Assembly (NCBI GenBank): GCA_029582165.1
Contig: CM055890.1
Coordinates: forward strand, 2,212,044 to 2,276,043
Direction: 5' to 3'
DNA: 64,000 nucleotides
DNA from: Portulaca oleracea
Lineage: Eukaryota > Streptophyta > Magnoliopsida > Caryophyllales > Portulacaceae
Part shown: in pieces, positions 10,302 to 21,389 of the stretch
Layout: each line of letters starts with the position of its first letter
Numbering within the stretch: position 1 is the first letter of the stretch
The notes under the pieces: generated by a model
Told to the model about the DNA's origin: nothing
What the model saw: the letters and a program-made list of their open reading frames with translations, nothing else
Databases searched by the model: none
Position numbers and translations under genes: made by a program

Positions 10302-10656
10302 TTAACTGAAGCCCATTAATAAGCCGTTGGGGCCTGCAAACGAATGACCTGTTTTAGGCATGACTCGTCTAAGATCAAAAACAAGCTTCAAGCCCTTTTT
10401 AGGACCATCTACTTGGACTCGTCAGTCTTGCGGCCTGTTGCCCAGCTGAGCTTTAATCTCATGAAATTATTGGCTTTAGTCGTAAAGCTGGTCTGGCTTT
10501 GTTTGTTAGACTCAGTTTTGGCAATTTGAGGATGTAAATGTGCCATTTTTGAGTTTGACTCACTTCCTAGCCCTTAGGCTGGTCCATTCTATGCTTACCA
10601 ATAGAATGTGAAATGATAATACTTTGAGTTTATCATAAGATTTTCGTGTATTGATT
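10302..10656. other. Intergenic DNA, nothing recognised
   Basis: Spacer between the hAT element and element B. No credible ORF or repeat seen. Confidence 0.5.
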
Positions 10657-10661
10657 CAAAC

Positions 10662-10858
10662 TGTTAAATTTCACCCAATTTGGTGAAACTAAAAGAGAGA
10701 AGAGGGAGAGAGATTTGAGAAATGTTATTATTGATGAATCTCAACTCAATTACAAATGAAGGGAAGGAAGGCTTTATATAGCCAATTTCCTATCCTAACA
10801 AACCAAGAAACAAAACAAAGAAACAAAGAAACCAATACAAGCTTTGCTAATTCTAACA
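10662..10858 (-). repeat. Element B 3' LTR
   Basis: Starts TGTTAAATTTCACCC and ends TTCTAACA; nearly identical to 12563-12758. The adjacent purine tract TTTGAGGGGGG on the minus strand (10859-10869) is the polypurine tract. Confidence 0.92.
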
Positions 10859-10869
10859 CCCCCCTCAAA

Positions 10870-11815
10870 TTGGAGGGTGACAAAACTCCAATTTGCCAAC
10901 AATTTCTAGCAAAGCTAAATGACAAAAGGCTGCTATCACTGCCAATGGAATCAATGAAGGGCAGTGCAACCTTGAAATCGTGAACTCGAACTCCAACAGC
11001 TTCCTTGCCATCACCACAACTCCTAATGGTAAAATGGACGTAGATATGGAAGAACTTCGTGAAGTCGAATGACGAGAGAAAGAAAGATTGATTGTTGCCG
11101 AACTTTTCCAGGTATTGAAATTGTCTCCGGCGAATACATTGGCCTAATAGAGACTTTCCTGGTTGATCGGACAAGTGTAAGAAGAGAAGATCACACAGAT
11201 CAATCATAATCCTTTTATCACCTTCACGAACCTTTGTACAAATGACCGTATGGAAATGATCAAGCAGCTTGTGGAATCTTTTCCATGCTCCATCATCAGC
11301 AAAGCATGGATTTCGTATATGACCAAACTAGTAGGCCCACCCCTTAATATAGGGATGTTAGATAATACTCTTGCCATGGTGAAAGCAGTAGCAACATCTC
11401 TTTCCTCCTCCATCCGCTCAAAGGAGCCAGCTGGAAAGAAAGGTAATACCAATGTGAAAGATGCAACAAACAACCGCGTCACTGCACTGCAGTATAAACA
11501 ACACAGCTGTCTAACTGTCTGTCTCTTCTCCACACTGATACCATCACCATTTCCAGACATGGAGAACGTCAACTACAACCAGAAGCAAGAAAATAACCTT
11601 ACAGGTCAACTACTGCCAAACCAAATCACATCCACCTCCATTGAAGAAACCAATCAAGAAATATCAAAAGCAACCCAAACCACTTACAATCACGAACCAA
11701 AAAACAATCACTCACACCCCAAAAACAACCAAAATCATCAGAACTAATAAAAAATATCCCACGATGCCGGAGCTCCCTACACCCTTCACCAAAGTTAGAG
11801 AGAGAAAGAGAAACA
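10870..11815. other. Element B interior, unidentified
   Basis: Open segments exist on both strands (for example 11250-11747 plus, 11204-11572 minus) but none shows a family motif. The part just before 11816 looks like a plant 5' UTR (AGAGAGAGAAAGAG), so some of this may be promoter or neighbour sequence captured together with the Y14 fragment. Confidence 0.4.
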
Positions 11816-12250
11816 ATGGTGGCAACAAATGTGGAAGCGGTGGATTTCGAGCCGGAGGAGGATGATTTGATGGAAGAGGACGCCGGCGCCGCCGACGGAG
11901 ACGCCGGCGCCGCCGACGGAGACGCCGGCTCTCCGAGGACTCAGCCCAAGCTCAGGTCCGCCATTACCGGCGGTTCTTCGTCGGGATTCGGTGCTAAGAA
12001 GACCAAAGGTCGAGGATTCGGTGAAGAAGCTGATGGCGAGCATAATAGCCGCAAGACTTCGTGCGATTTTGATTCTCTTGATTCTGATGGTGGACCTGAA
12101 CCTGTGCGATCCATTGAAGGCTGGATTATACTTGTTGCAGAAGTTCATGAAGAGGCTCAGGAAGAGGATCTCCAAAATGTATTCGGAGAGTTTGGTGAGA
12201 TTAAGAATTCGCATCTTGTTGGTTGTGAATGCCGGGAAATGGACTACTGA
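11816..12250 (+). pseudogene. Y14 (fragment): Captured Y14/RBM8A fragment
   Basis: From ATG 11816 the frame gives VDFEPEEDDLMEED, AKKTKGRGF and then RSIEGWIILVAEVHEEAQEE, with FGEFGEIKN following. These are the N-terminus and first half of the RRM of Y14, the Mago-binding core subunit of the exon junction complex that acts in mRNA localisation and decay. After about residue 133 the sequence leaves the family and stops at 12248-12250. RNP1, the second half of the RRM and the Arg/Ser-rich tail are missing. A 21-bp repeat (D-A-G-A-A-D-G twice) expands the acidic linker. It lies antisense to element B and cannot make a working Y14. Confidence 0.85.
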
Positions 12251-12550
12251 GATGAGGGAAACCCTAGCACAGCAGCAAAGACGGCGGGGAGTCGCCAGAG
12301 AATGACAGTGACAGAAGCGCGGTGGTTGGAGTGGTGGCTGCCTGCTATCGCCGCCGCCTAGGTGGGCTGGTCCGGTGGTTCGAGCGGTGGATCATGGGGA
12401 AAGAATGAAGGAGATTATCAATGGAGAATTCAAAGGATTTGGAGAGAAAAGGAATTTGATTACGATCTGATGTTTATTGTTGAACGAGGGCACCGAGTTG
12501 GATAGGTAGAGAGAGAAACGAGTTTACAGCCCAGAAAACTAGTTGTTTGT
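12251..12550. other. Element B interior near the 5' end, unidentified
   Basis: Locally GC-rich (12270-12400), unlike the AT-rich surroundings, so possibly also captured gene sequence. No motif recognised. Confidence 0.35.
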
Positions 12551-12562
12551 GCTCTGATACCA
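12551..12562 (-). promoter_or_regulatory. Element B primer-binding site
   Basis: GCTCTGATACCA on the plus strand, i.e. TGGTATCAGAGC on the sense strand, complementary to the 3' end of plant initiator-Met tRNA, directly next to the 5' LTR. Confidence 0.92.
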
Positions 12563-12758
12563 TGTTAAATTTCACCCAATTTGGTGAAACTAAAAGAGAG
12601 AAGAGGGAGAGAGATTTGAGAAATGTTATTATTTATGAATCTCAACTCAATTACAAATGAAGGGAAGGAAGGCTTTATATAGCCAATTTCCTATCCGAAC
12701 AAACCAAAAACAAAACAAAGAAACAAAGAAACCAATACAAGCTTTGCTAATTCTAACA
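12563..12758 (-). repeat. Element B 5' LTR
   Basis: Same termini as the left LTR. Differences are few (for example GATGAATC/TATGAATC and a missing base in an A-rich tract), indicating a fairly recent insertion. Confidence 0.92.
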
Positions 12759-12763
12759 CAAAC

Positions 12764-13120
12764 AAAGGAGAAGTCTAATGGTAGGATGGACATCATATGA
12801 GAAGAGGGACAAACTTTATTTTATAGCACAAAGGGATGTTGATTTCATCCAATTGTAAATCTTCATCAATTTGGTCTTCATACGAAACGAGGTACTCTGG
12901 AAATATTCTCGACATTATGAATTCAGAGAATGCAATAAGAGCTCTTTGAGGATGGAATGAATTTAGAGAATGTAATAAGAGCTCTTTGAGAACGAAAAAA
13001 TGTGAGGCGTTTGAGGGTTCTTCAGAATAGTGACCTGCAAATATTTGAAAAAAAAATGATTATACTTTCAGGCAGTTACTCCTCTGTGCGCCCATGCTAT
13101 TTTTTCTTTTTTCCAAATAA
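12764..13120. other. Intergenic DNA with a short tandem duplication
   Basis: A ~40-bp unit containing GCAATAAGAGCTCTTTGAG is repeated at about 12917-12955 and 12957-12996. Otherwise nothing recognised. Confidence 0.6.
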
Positions 13121-13680
13121 TGGGGTGATGTATGCAAGGTCGCTAGGATCAGAGTGATGACCTCAAAGACACCAAGCGGACACACACACACTGGAATCTG
13201 GGACCTCACAATGGATAATCGAATGGAAACAGCTCTAAAACAGGGGATAATCAACTAGAATCGAATGGATGAAATGGGTGAGGTGTGAAATAAGATCGGA
13301 TGAGCAAGAACAACACGAATAACCTTTTCCAAGATAGAACTCGGTTCACCACGCACCAAATGACATCAAATGGATTGAAATGGATAATGAGGGATGGGAA
13401 AAACAGAAAAGGAAAGATAGGCTTGAGCTCAAGTTGATACAGGCACACCACAACTAGAACATCAAGGGCAATGGACTCGATGACCTCAATGGATACAAGC
13501 ACACCACCATTGAAGCTACCAAGCTCTACACCCACCACAAGGATTGCCAAATCCTTGATACTGTAGTAGAATTAACCAAATTTGAGAGTTTAACGTCACT
13601 CACAAACAAGAGGCTCAATAAGGCACTCAAATCTCATATGTCATATATCAAGTTGTTATTTACAATGACCTCACAGTGGG

Positions 13681-13689
13681 TATATATAA
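13681..13689 (-). promoter_or_regulatory. Candidate TATA box of the family-2 LTR
   Basis: TATATATAA on the plus strand, TTATATATA on the LTR sense strand. The same TATATATA lies at the same place in other copies (for example 41715-41724 in the + copy), downstream of the heat-shock motifs. Confidence 0.5.
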
Positions 13690-13797
13690 GCCCAGCTGAA
13701 ATATCTAATTGGGAGTTTCTTGAGCAAAAAGAAAACATCCTAAACTTGATTAATTAAACTAATTACATCAAAATAAGATAAAATGTAACTAACTTAT

Positions 13798-13869
13798 GAA
13801 GCTTCTAGAACAATAATAATGAGGGCTAATAAAAGCGTCACACATGGCATCTTCATGAAGCTTCTAGAA
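13798..13869 (-). promoter_or_regulatory. Heat-shock-element arrays in the solo LTR
   Basis: 13798-13810 reads GAA-GC-TTC-TA-GAA (three alternating units) and 13852-13869 reads TTC-AT-GAA-GC-TTC-TA-GAA (four units), perfect matches to the heat-shock-factor consensus of inverted nGAAn repeats. In the LTR's own transcription direction they lie 110-190 bp upstream of the TATA box. Binding is inferred, not shown. Confidence 0.6.
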
Positions 13870-14717
13870 CAATTGGAAGGCTCTAGAAACATCACACATG
13901 GCGCTTTCTTGTTGGAGCAGCATTCCTCACGTGGGCAAGGCTAGATAATCACCTCACGGGCTGGAAGGACTTCAACAGCTCGAAAGTGATGTCTTCATAG
14001 AGGGCCTCAATGACAAACACCTCACTAAATTGGAAAGACCTTAACAACTTAGGAAGTGAAGTCAACAAGGTGCAAATAGTCTTCCTCCAGTAAGGAACGT
14101 CCTTGGACGTCCAAATTCTCAGCAGACTCAAATGGAGGTCCTCATACGTATATTCAGATTGCATTGAAGATTAATGACCTCCAATAAGTAGAAGATGATG
14201 CAACCCAAGTGAAAAGACCAAAAGGACCTTGCTGAAACACCAAAAGACAAGCTGATCCCGAATGAGGTCCTCATGCACTTACCCAGTTTGCAATAGTTGT
14301 GCAGAATGCAAACGACCTCCAAATGGACCAACCATTGGCATTTAGGAAAGCTCAATAATAAACTTCCTTGACATCCAAATAGAAAAGAAACCCAAGCCAA
14401 GTTGAAAAGAACTACCGAATCCAAATAAACGTCCTCAATAAGAACAACCGGCTTCCAAATAAACGTCCTCAATGCATGCCCAGATTGAAATAGTTCTGTG
14501 GAACCCAAATAACCTTCGGACCATGTAAGCTTGGACATTATGAACGAACTTCAAAGGACCAAATGTGTGTGAGGCCTCAATTCTGAAGTATTGAGACAGT
14601 AAAGATGGCCTCACATCAGGTGGATGACCTTTGATATAGTCAAGGACCTTCTGGGATTCATGGATGACCTCAAAGCATGGTGACACCAAATGAGGTTGTG
14701 AGGGCTGATCTCCATCA

Positions 14718-15479
14718 TGGGGCCCCTTTTGTTGTAACCCAAGTCCAATGCGCGTCGCAGTCTAACAAATAACAATCATTGCGTTCTTTTGAGTTTTCCA
14801 GTCAAGTCCACTTGTATTTTTTTATTTATTTTTTAAAATATTCTTTGGAGTTTTTATTGCATTCTCCTTTTTTTGTATTTTTTTCCTTACATTGACAATT
14901 TAATATTAATTATTTTTAATATTTAATATGTATTTTATAAGCATTAAACGACCATCCTTTTCAAATTTATTTTTTTATTGTCATTGATAGTATGTTTTGT
15001 CTCTTTAAAATTTGTATCAACATTGTAGTGTATTTTCATGAATATTTTTCATCAGTTTTATGAACAATTGAGCATTGCAGTGAAGTTTAAGAGCATTACA
15101 TGATCTTCTTATGTATTATGAGCATTATTATAGAGTTTTATGAGCATGGTTATATAACTATACTTTTCAAAAGTATTTTTTCAATATCATTATTAGCATT
15201 TTCTATCTCTATAAAATTTAATTAGTATAATGCATTTTTATGAACATTTTTCATGAGATTTATGAGTATTGCAGTAAAGTTTACGAACATTGCATGTTCT
15301 ATTTATAAACATTGATTTAGTGTTGTATGAATATTTTACAATAGTTGAATTGTGAAATAATTTTAATTCAATCAACTTAAAAATAATAATTATAATTCAA
15401 TAAACTAAAAATTATTTATCATTTCTGAAGTTGAATCACAGATATGAACGTGTCATAAAAGTTAGAATTTGTGAGTTAT
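14718..15479. other. AT-rich spacer with an old duplication
   Basis: No ORF. About 14957-15110 and 15168-15310 look like diverged tandem copies: both run ...TCTCT-TAAAATTT..., ATGAA-ATTTTTCAT, GAGTATTGCAGT/GAGCATTGCAGT and AAGTTTA-GA-CATT. Confidence 0.45.
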
Positions 15480-16624
15480 TGATGGAGGTCCTCCATCGGA
15501 AGACCAGAGTCCAGAGCCAAGTGAACTAGAACCAGCATCAGGAGCAGCAACGACCTCACCAACACCAACACCAAGGCCATCATGAACAACATCAAACACT
15601 GACATCCAAGAGTGTTTTATGATGGTCCAACAAGTCATGAGGTCGTCCAACAACATCAACATCAGCAGCAGCAGCCAACCAGTGATGTTATTTCTTAATT
15701 CCATATCTTTGGATTGGAGTCCTCACCAGTACTTTGAAGACTTCACTTTATAGCTGTTGAGGACTTTCCAGCTCAGTGAAGATATTTGCCAGTTCTGAGG
15801 TCCTCTATGAAGACATCACTTCTGAACTGTTGAGGATATTCCAGTTCTGTGAGGTGATCCTGCATTGAGGTCCTCCATGAAGACTTCATTTCTGAGCTGT
15901 TGATTTTTTCCAGCTCATGAGGTGAACTATCCGTTTTGTAATAATGAGACGCGTTTGTGGTCTTTTTATTTCCTTTTATTTTGATGTAATCCAGTTTGTA
16001 ATGAGTCTTAATTAGCTTACTAAGTTAGTTAAGTAGCTTAATGCTTAATTAGGGAGTTTCTTGAGCAAGGGGAAACCCTTAATCAGCTTGATCAACCCTA
16101 GGTTTAAATACATTGTAATCGGCAGCTTGAGGTCATTAACTTCAGTGATATTCAAGAGCATTTTGAGTGCCTTGATTGAGCCTCTTGTTTGTGAGTGACG
16201 TTAAACTCGCATCCTTGGTTAATTCTACTTCAGTATCAAGGATTTGGCAATCCTTGTGGTGCGTGTAGAGCTTGGTAGCTTTGATGGTGGTGTGCCTGTA
16301 TCCATTGAGGTCATCAAGTCCATTGCCCTTGATGTTCTAGCTGTGGTGTGCTTGTATCAGCTTGAGCTCAAGTCTATCCTCTATTTGCTGTTTGATAGTA
16401 AGTTCGTGTTCATCCGATCATCATTTCATCATCATCCATTTCATCCATTTGTTCGTTGGTGTTTGTGCTCTGTTTTAGAGGTTGTAATTGATTCTCTGTT
16501 GTGAGGTATGTTTTGGTGTGTTTGTGCTTGATGCTCTGTTGTGAGGCCAAAATTGCGTGTGTTGCGCGTTAATGTGGTGTACTGTGAGGCCATTAATCTG
16601 ATCATCGCGACTTTGCATACATCA
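15480..16624 (+). repeat. Element C 5' LTR (family 1)
   Basis: TGATGGAGGTCC to CATACATCA. Near the start is a perfect short palindrome (GATGGAGG-T-CCTCCATC). A block at 15717-15925 has three imperfect ~70-80 bp repeats, each holding GAGGTCCTC, GAAGAC-TCACTT and GAGCTGTTGAGG. Confidence 0.92.
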
Positions 16625-16628
16625 TAAT

Positions 16629-16640
16629 TGGTATCAGAGC
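16629..16640 (+). promoter_or_regulatory. Element C primer-binding site
   Basis: TGGTATCAGAGC, four bases after the LTR, complementary to initiator-Met tRNA. Confidence 0.93.
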
Positions 16641-16977
16641 TGAGTTTCATCTTGGAGGAAGGTCTGTTTGTGTTATTTGTGTAGTTCATAATGTCAGGTT
16701 GTAGCAAAACACCTCAGGAAGTAGCTGAGCAAGCTTTGAGGGATAAGGAGGAATTGGAGAGAAAAATGAAGTTTATGAGTGAACAGTTGCAATATTATAT
16801 GAGGTTGCATAGAAATGAACTCAATGGAGAGACTGATGGGGAGTACGAGGAAGAAGAAGAGGAAAATCCTTTTAGTGAAATTGGAAGAGGAGGCAGACGA
16901 CCAAGACATTACAGAAGGAGGAGGCATGTTAGGAGTCACCTAGGACTAGTAGAGGTGAAGTTAGCAGTAGAAGTGAT

Positions 16978-17633
<656 letters not shown>

Positions 17634-18440
17634 GAAGTGATAGAGAAGAAAGGAGGGAAGAAAGAAGAGTTGAGAAGTTAGATTTCAAAATAGATATTCC
17701 TGAGTATGGAGGAGAGTTGGATTCTGATGTATTTTTGGTTTGGTTGCAAACTGTAGAGAGGGTGTTTGATTTGAGGGAGTTGTCTAAGGAGAACAAGGTG
17801 AAGTTGCTTGCATTGAAGTTGAAGAAATATGCATCTACATGGTGGAATAACTTACAAAGGAGGAGAGAGGAGATAGGTGAACCTAAGGTCAGTACATGGG
17901 CTGAGATTAGGCAGAAGCTCAAGGAGAAGTTCTTACCTGAAAATTACATGAAGGAGAATTATTCGAAGCTTCAACACTTGGTCTAAGGTAGCAAATCTGT
18001 TAAGGAGTACACCAAGGAGTTTGAGCATCTACTGTGGAAGTGCAACATGAAGGAGAATGAAGTTCAGACCTATGTGAGGTATCTAGCAGGATTGAATGAT
18101 AGTATCAAGAATGTTGTTGAGCTTCAGGTGTATTATTCACTTGATGAGCTGAGTTCTTTGGCTCAAAAGGTGGAACAGCAGAAGAAGGCCCAAAGAAGGA
18201 GTATGGAAGCAAGTATCCAGCCAAAACCTATCCTCAAACCAAATCAGACCACTACACCAAATCCTATAACCCACCTCAAAGAACCTATCCATCCCCACAA
18301 CAACCTCAAACTAGATATCCAGCCCCTAAACCACCTCAAACACAGCCACAAAATCCCCCACAAAGAACCTCAGTTCCTACCAGCCGAGCATTACCTGAGA
18401 GGAGGTGTTTTAGATGTCAAGGTCTTGGACATCTAGCCTC

Positions 18441-18983
18441 AGAATGTCCAAATAGAAGAGCAATCACTACACCAAAAGCTTAACTTGCAAACATGTCCTC
18501 ATCCAGCACCTTACACCATCCAGTGGTTGAGTCAAAGCAAAGGTATCAAAATCTCATCTAGATGCCTTGTGAATTTTTCAATTGGTTCAGTTTATAAAGA
18601 TGAAGTGTGGTGTGCTGTTATACCTATGGATGCATGTCATTTATTGTTAGGAAGACCTTGGTTGTTTGGTAGATCTGTTAACCATGATGGAAGAGCCAAT
18701 ACCTATTCCCTTAACCTAATCAACAAAAAGATTGTCCTCGCCCCACTTAAACCATCCCAGCTCACAAAAAGAACAAAAAACCTCATTGTTGAACCATCCC
18801 TTGATGTGATTTTTCCAGCTGAATATCATGAGTTCAGTAAACAGAAGGAGATTTTTTTGCTTAACCTTGATGAAGAACCTGCCTCACAAAATGAACCAGC
18901 CTCACAAAATAGCCATCCTTTATTCCAACCCATCCTAAACCAGTAGCTACATGTTTTTCCAGAAGAAATGCCATCAGGTTTAC
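18441..18983 (+). pseudogene. Element C protease C-terminal part (deleted)
   Basis: After the zinc knuckle the sequence jumps from AGCAATCAC to CAAAAGCTTAACTTGC, losing about 0.3 kb that in sisters codes the acidic linker and the protease DGGS active site. The rest reads PYTIQWLSQSKGIKI, VYKDEVWCAVIPMDACHLLL and GRPWLF, ending EEMPSGL at the D insertion. Protease activity is excluded. Confidence 0.8.
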
Positions 18984-20110
18984 TGATGTATGCAAGGTCC
19001 TAAGATCAGAGTATTGACCTTACAGTACACCACATTAAGACACAACACACAGATTCTGGCCTCAAAATAGAGAATCAAGCACAATCACACCCAAAACAAA
19101 CCTCACACAGAAAATCAACTACAATCTCATATAAAACAGAGCACGAACACCAATGAGCAAATGTATGAAACGGATGATGTTGAAATGATGATTAGATGAA
19201 CAAACTTACAATCAAACAGTAACTGAAGATAGACTTGAGGCTCAAGCTGATACAGACCCACCACAACTAGAACTTCAAGGGCAATGGACTTGATGACATC
19301 AATGGATACAGGCACACCACCATCGAGATTATCAAGCTCTAACCACAAGGATTGCCAAATCCTTGATACTGTAGTAGAATTAACCAAGGTTGAGAGTTTA
19401 ACGTCACTCACAAACAAGAGGCTCAATTAAGGAACTCAAAATGTTATTAAATTCACTGATAGATGATCCTCACAAGCTGTCGATTACAAAGTATATAAAG
19501 CTAGGGTTGAGCTAGATGATTAAGGGTTTCCCCTTGCTCAAGAAACTCCCTAATTACGCATTAAGCTACTTAACTAACTTAGTAAGCTAATTAAGCCTCA
19601 TTACAAACCGGATAACATCAAAATAAAATGAAATAAAATCTAACAAACGCGTTTTCTTTATTACAAATTAACGGTTATATCACCTCACAAGCTGGAAATG
19701 GCCTCAACAGCTCGGAAGTGAGTCTTCATGGAGGACCTCAATACAGGATCATCTCACAGAACTGGAATATCCTCAACAGTCTCGAAGTGATGTCTTCAAA
19801 GAGGGCCTCAAAACTGGCAGATATCTCCACTGAGCTGGAATGTCCTCAACAGCTCTAAAGTGAAGTCTTCAAACGTGAGTGAGGACCTCAATCCAAAGAT
19901 ATGGAATTGAGAAATAACCTCACTGGCTGGCTGCTGTTGTTGATGCTGATGTTGTTGCTGCTGGATGACCTCATGACCTGCTGGACCATCATGAAACACT
20001 CCTAGATGTCAGTGTTTGATGCTGTTGATGATGGCCTTGGAGTTGGTGTTGGTGAGGTCGTTGTTGCTGCTGGTTCCGGACTCTGATCTTCGGATGGAGG
20101 ACCTCCATCA
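18984..20110 (-). repeat. Element D 3' LTR
   Basis: TGATGTATGC to CTCCATCA. The purine-rich sense tract CCTAGGGAGGA (20111-20121) next to it is the PPT; the AAGTTTG-TCCT-CAAACTT hairpin is at 20129-20146. Confidence 0.92.
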
Positions 20111-20138
20111 TCCTCCCTAGGTTGAGGAAAGTTTGTCC

Positions 20139-21380
20139 TCAAACTTGGAAGGTCTTCATTTCTGGAAAGTAAGGCCTCAAATCTGCAACGTTGAATGTAG
20201 CACTGCCTCCATAGTCTTCAGAAAGGTCTAACTTGTAAGCATTGTCTCCAATCCTCTCTAGCACTTCAAAAGGTCCATCTGCTCTTGGTGTCAAATTTCC
20301 CTTCCTCTTACTTGGAAATCTATCCTTCCTTAGATGAATCCACACTAAATCTCCTTGCTGGAAAATCATCTTCCTCCTATGCTTGTTGGCTGATGTAGAA
20401 ACTTGCTCAGAATACTTGATGATCTTCTCCTTGACTTGCTGGTGAAGCTTCTTGATGTCCTCTGCATGTTTACCTGCTTCATAACTAAACCTCACAGAAT
20501 TTGTTAGTGGAGATAAATCCAATGGAGTTATAGGATTTCTACCATAGACAACCTGGAATGGTGAAAGGCCAGTTGCCTTAGATGGTGCTCTATTGAAAGC
20601 AAATTCAGCATGAGACAAGAGGGCGTCCCATCCTGTTTTGTTTGTGGATATCAGTGACCTCAATAGTATTCCAAGTGTCCTGTTTGTGACCTCTGTTTGC
20701 CCATCAGTTTGAGGGTGACAAGCTGTGCTATACTTCAATTGAGTACCCAACTTCTTCCAAAGAGTAACCCAAAAATGACTAAGGAACTTCACATCCCTAT
20801 CTGACACCATGCTCCTAGGAACTCCATGTAACCTCACTATCTCCTGGAAATACAATTCAGCCACCCTCACAGCATCATAGGTGGTATGGCATGTAATAAA
20901 ATGAGCCATTTTATTGAATCTATCCACAACTACCACAATTGAATCTTTTCCTCGAGTTCTTGGTAGACCAATAATGAAGTGTAGGCTGATGTCCTCCCAA
21001 GGACTGTTTGGTACTGACAAAGGTGTGTATAGCCCTTGAGGTAAGCTATGACTCTTTGCAATCTGACATGTAGCACACCTCCTGACCCAATGCTCAACAT
21101 CCTTCCTCATTTTAGGCCAACAATAATGTTCCTTCAGCATAAGAAGGGTCTTCTCAATACCAAAATGTCCTGCCAAGCAACCTCCATGAACTTCAGAGAC
21201 TAACAACTCCCTAAAACTGCTCCTTGGAATACATAACCTTGCTCCTTTGAAAAGAAATCCCTGGTCTATACGGTATAGACTTTGAGGATGTCCCTGACAT
21301 TTCTGGTACAACTCTCCAAAATCTTCATCATTCTCATACAAAGCCTTCAACTGTTCAAAACCAAGCACTCTTGCATCCAA
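20139..21380 (-). pseudogene. Element D integrase with a mutated catalytic Asp
   Basis: A 413-codon open stretch. The HHCC zinc site is present (HFGIEKTLLMLKEHYCW then CATCQIAK). In the catalytic core, where sisters have [10 protein letters not shown], this copy reads ISLHFIIGLP: the first Asp of the DDE triad is His. The second Asp (VSDRDVKF) and the Glu (HPQTDGQTEVTNRTL) remain. The C-terminal DNA-binding part (GDLVWIHLRKDRFPSKRKG, ADGPFEVLERIG) is intact. A one-base loss near 20155 replaces the normal ending by MKTFQV. Integration activity is therefore not expected. Confidence 0.85.
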
Positions 21381-21389
21381 AATTTACAA

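Larger units (their letters stand above)
10662..12758 (-). mobile_element. Element B: short non-autonomous LTR retrotransposon carrying host gene sequence
   Basis: Two ~197-bp LTRs (10662-10858, 12563-12758) flanked by 5-bp target duplications CAAAC (10657-10661 and 12759-12763). A primer-binding site for initiator-Met tRNA adjoins the right LTR and a polypurine tract adjoins the left one, so the element is read on the minus strand. It is 2.1 kb and has no gag or pol. Instead the interior contains a Y14/RBM8A fragment in antisense orientation and other sequence I cannot assign. This fits the class of TRIM/LARD-like elements that capture host genes. Confidence 0.9.
13126..14717 (-). mobile_element. 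Solo LTR of retrotransposon family 2
   Basis: A 1592-bp LTR, TGATGTATGC to CTCCATCA, bounded by perfect 5-bp duplications TGGGG (13121-13125 and 14718-14722). No internal sequence or second LTR adjoins it, so it is the product of LTR-LTR recombination. It aligns throughout with the LTRs at 40690-42286, 55019-56602 and 58714-60298. Confidence 0.93.

Noticed and set aside
11204..11747. Opposing ORFs in element B (122 and 165 codons)
   Set aside because: No domain or recognisable similarity on either strand; not reported as genes.
15660..15690. CAA/CAG-rich tracts in LTRs as CRISPR or regulatory arrays
   Set aside because: Short imperfect trinucleotide tracts that are part of the LTR; no spacers or regular repeats.
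16244..16504. Small ORF (AILVVRVELGSFDGG...) repeated in every family-1 and family-2 LTR, e.g. also 39283-39543, 55239-55448
   Set aside because: It starts at TTG, not ATG, lies wholly in LTR sequence, and its frame is not conserved between copies. I treat it as a by-product of LTR similarity.
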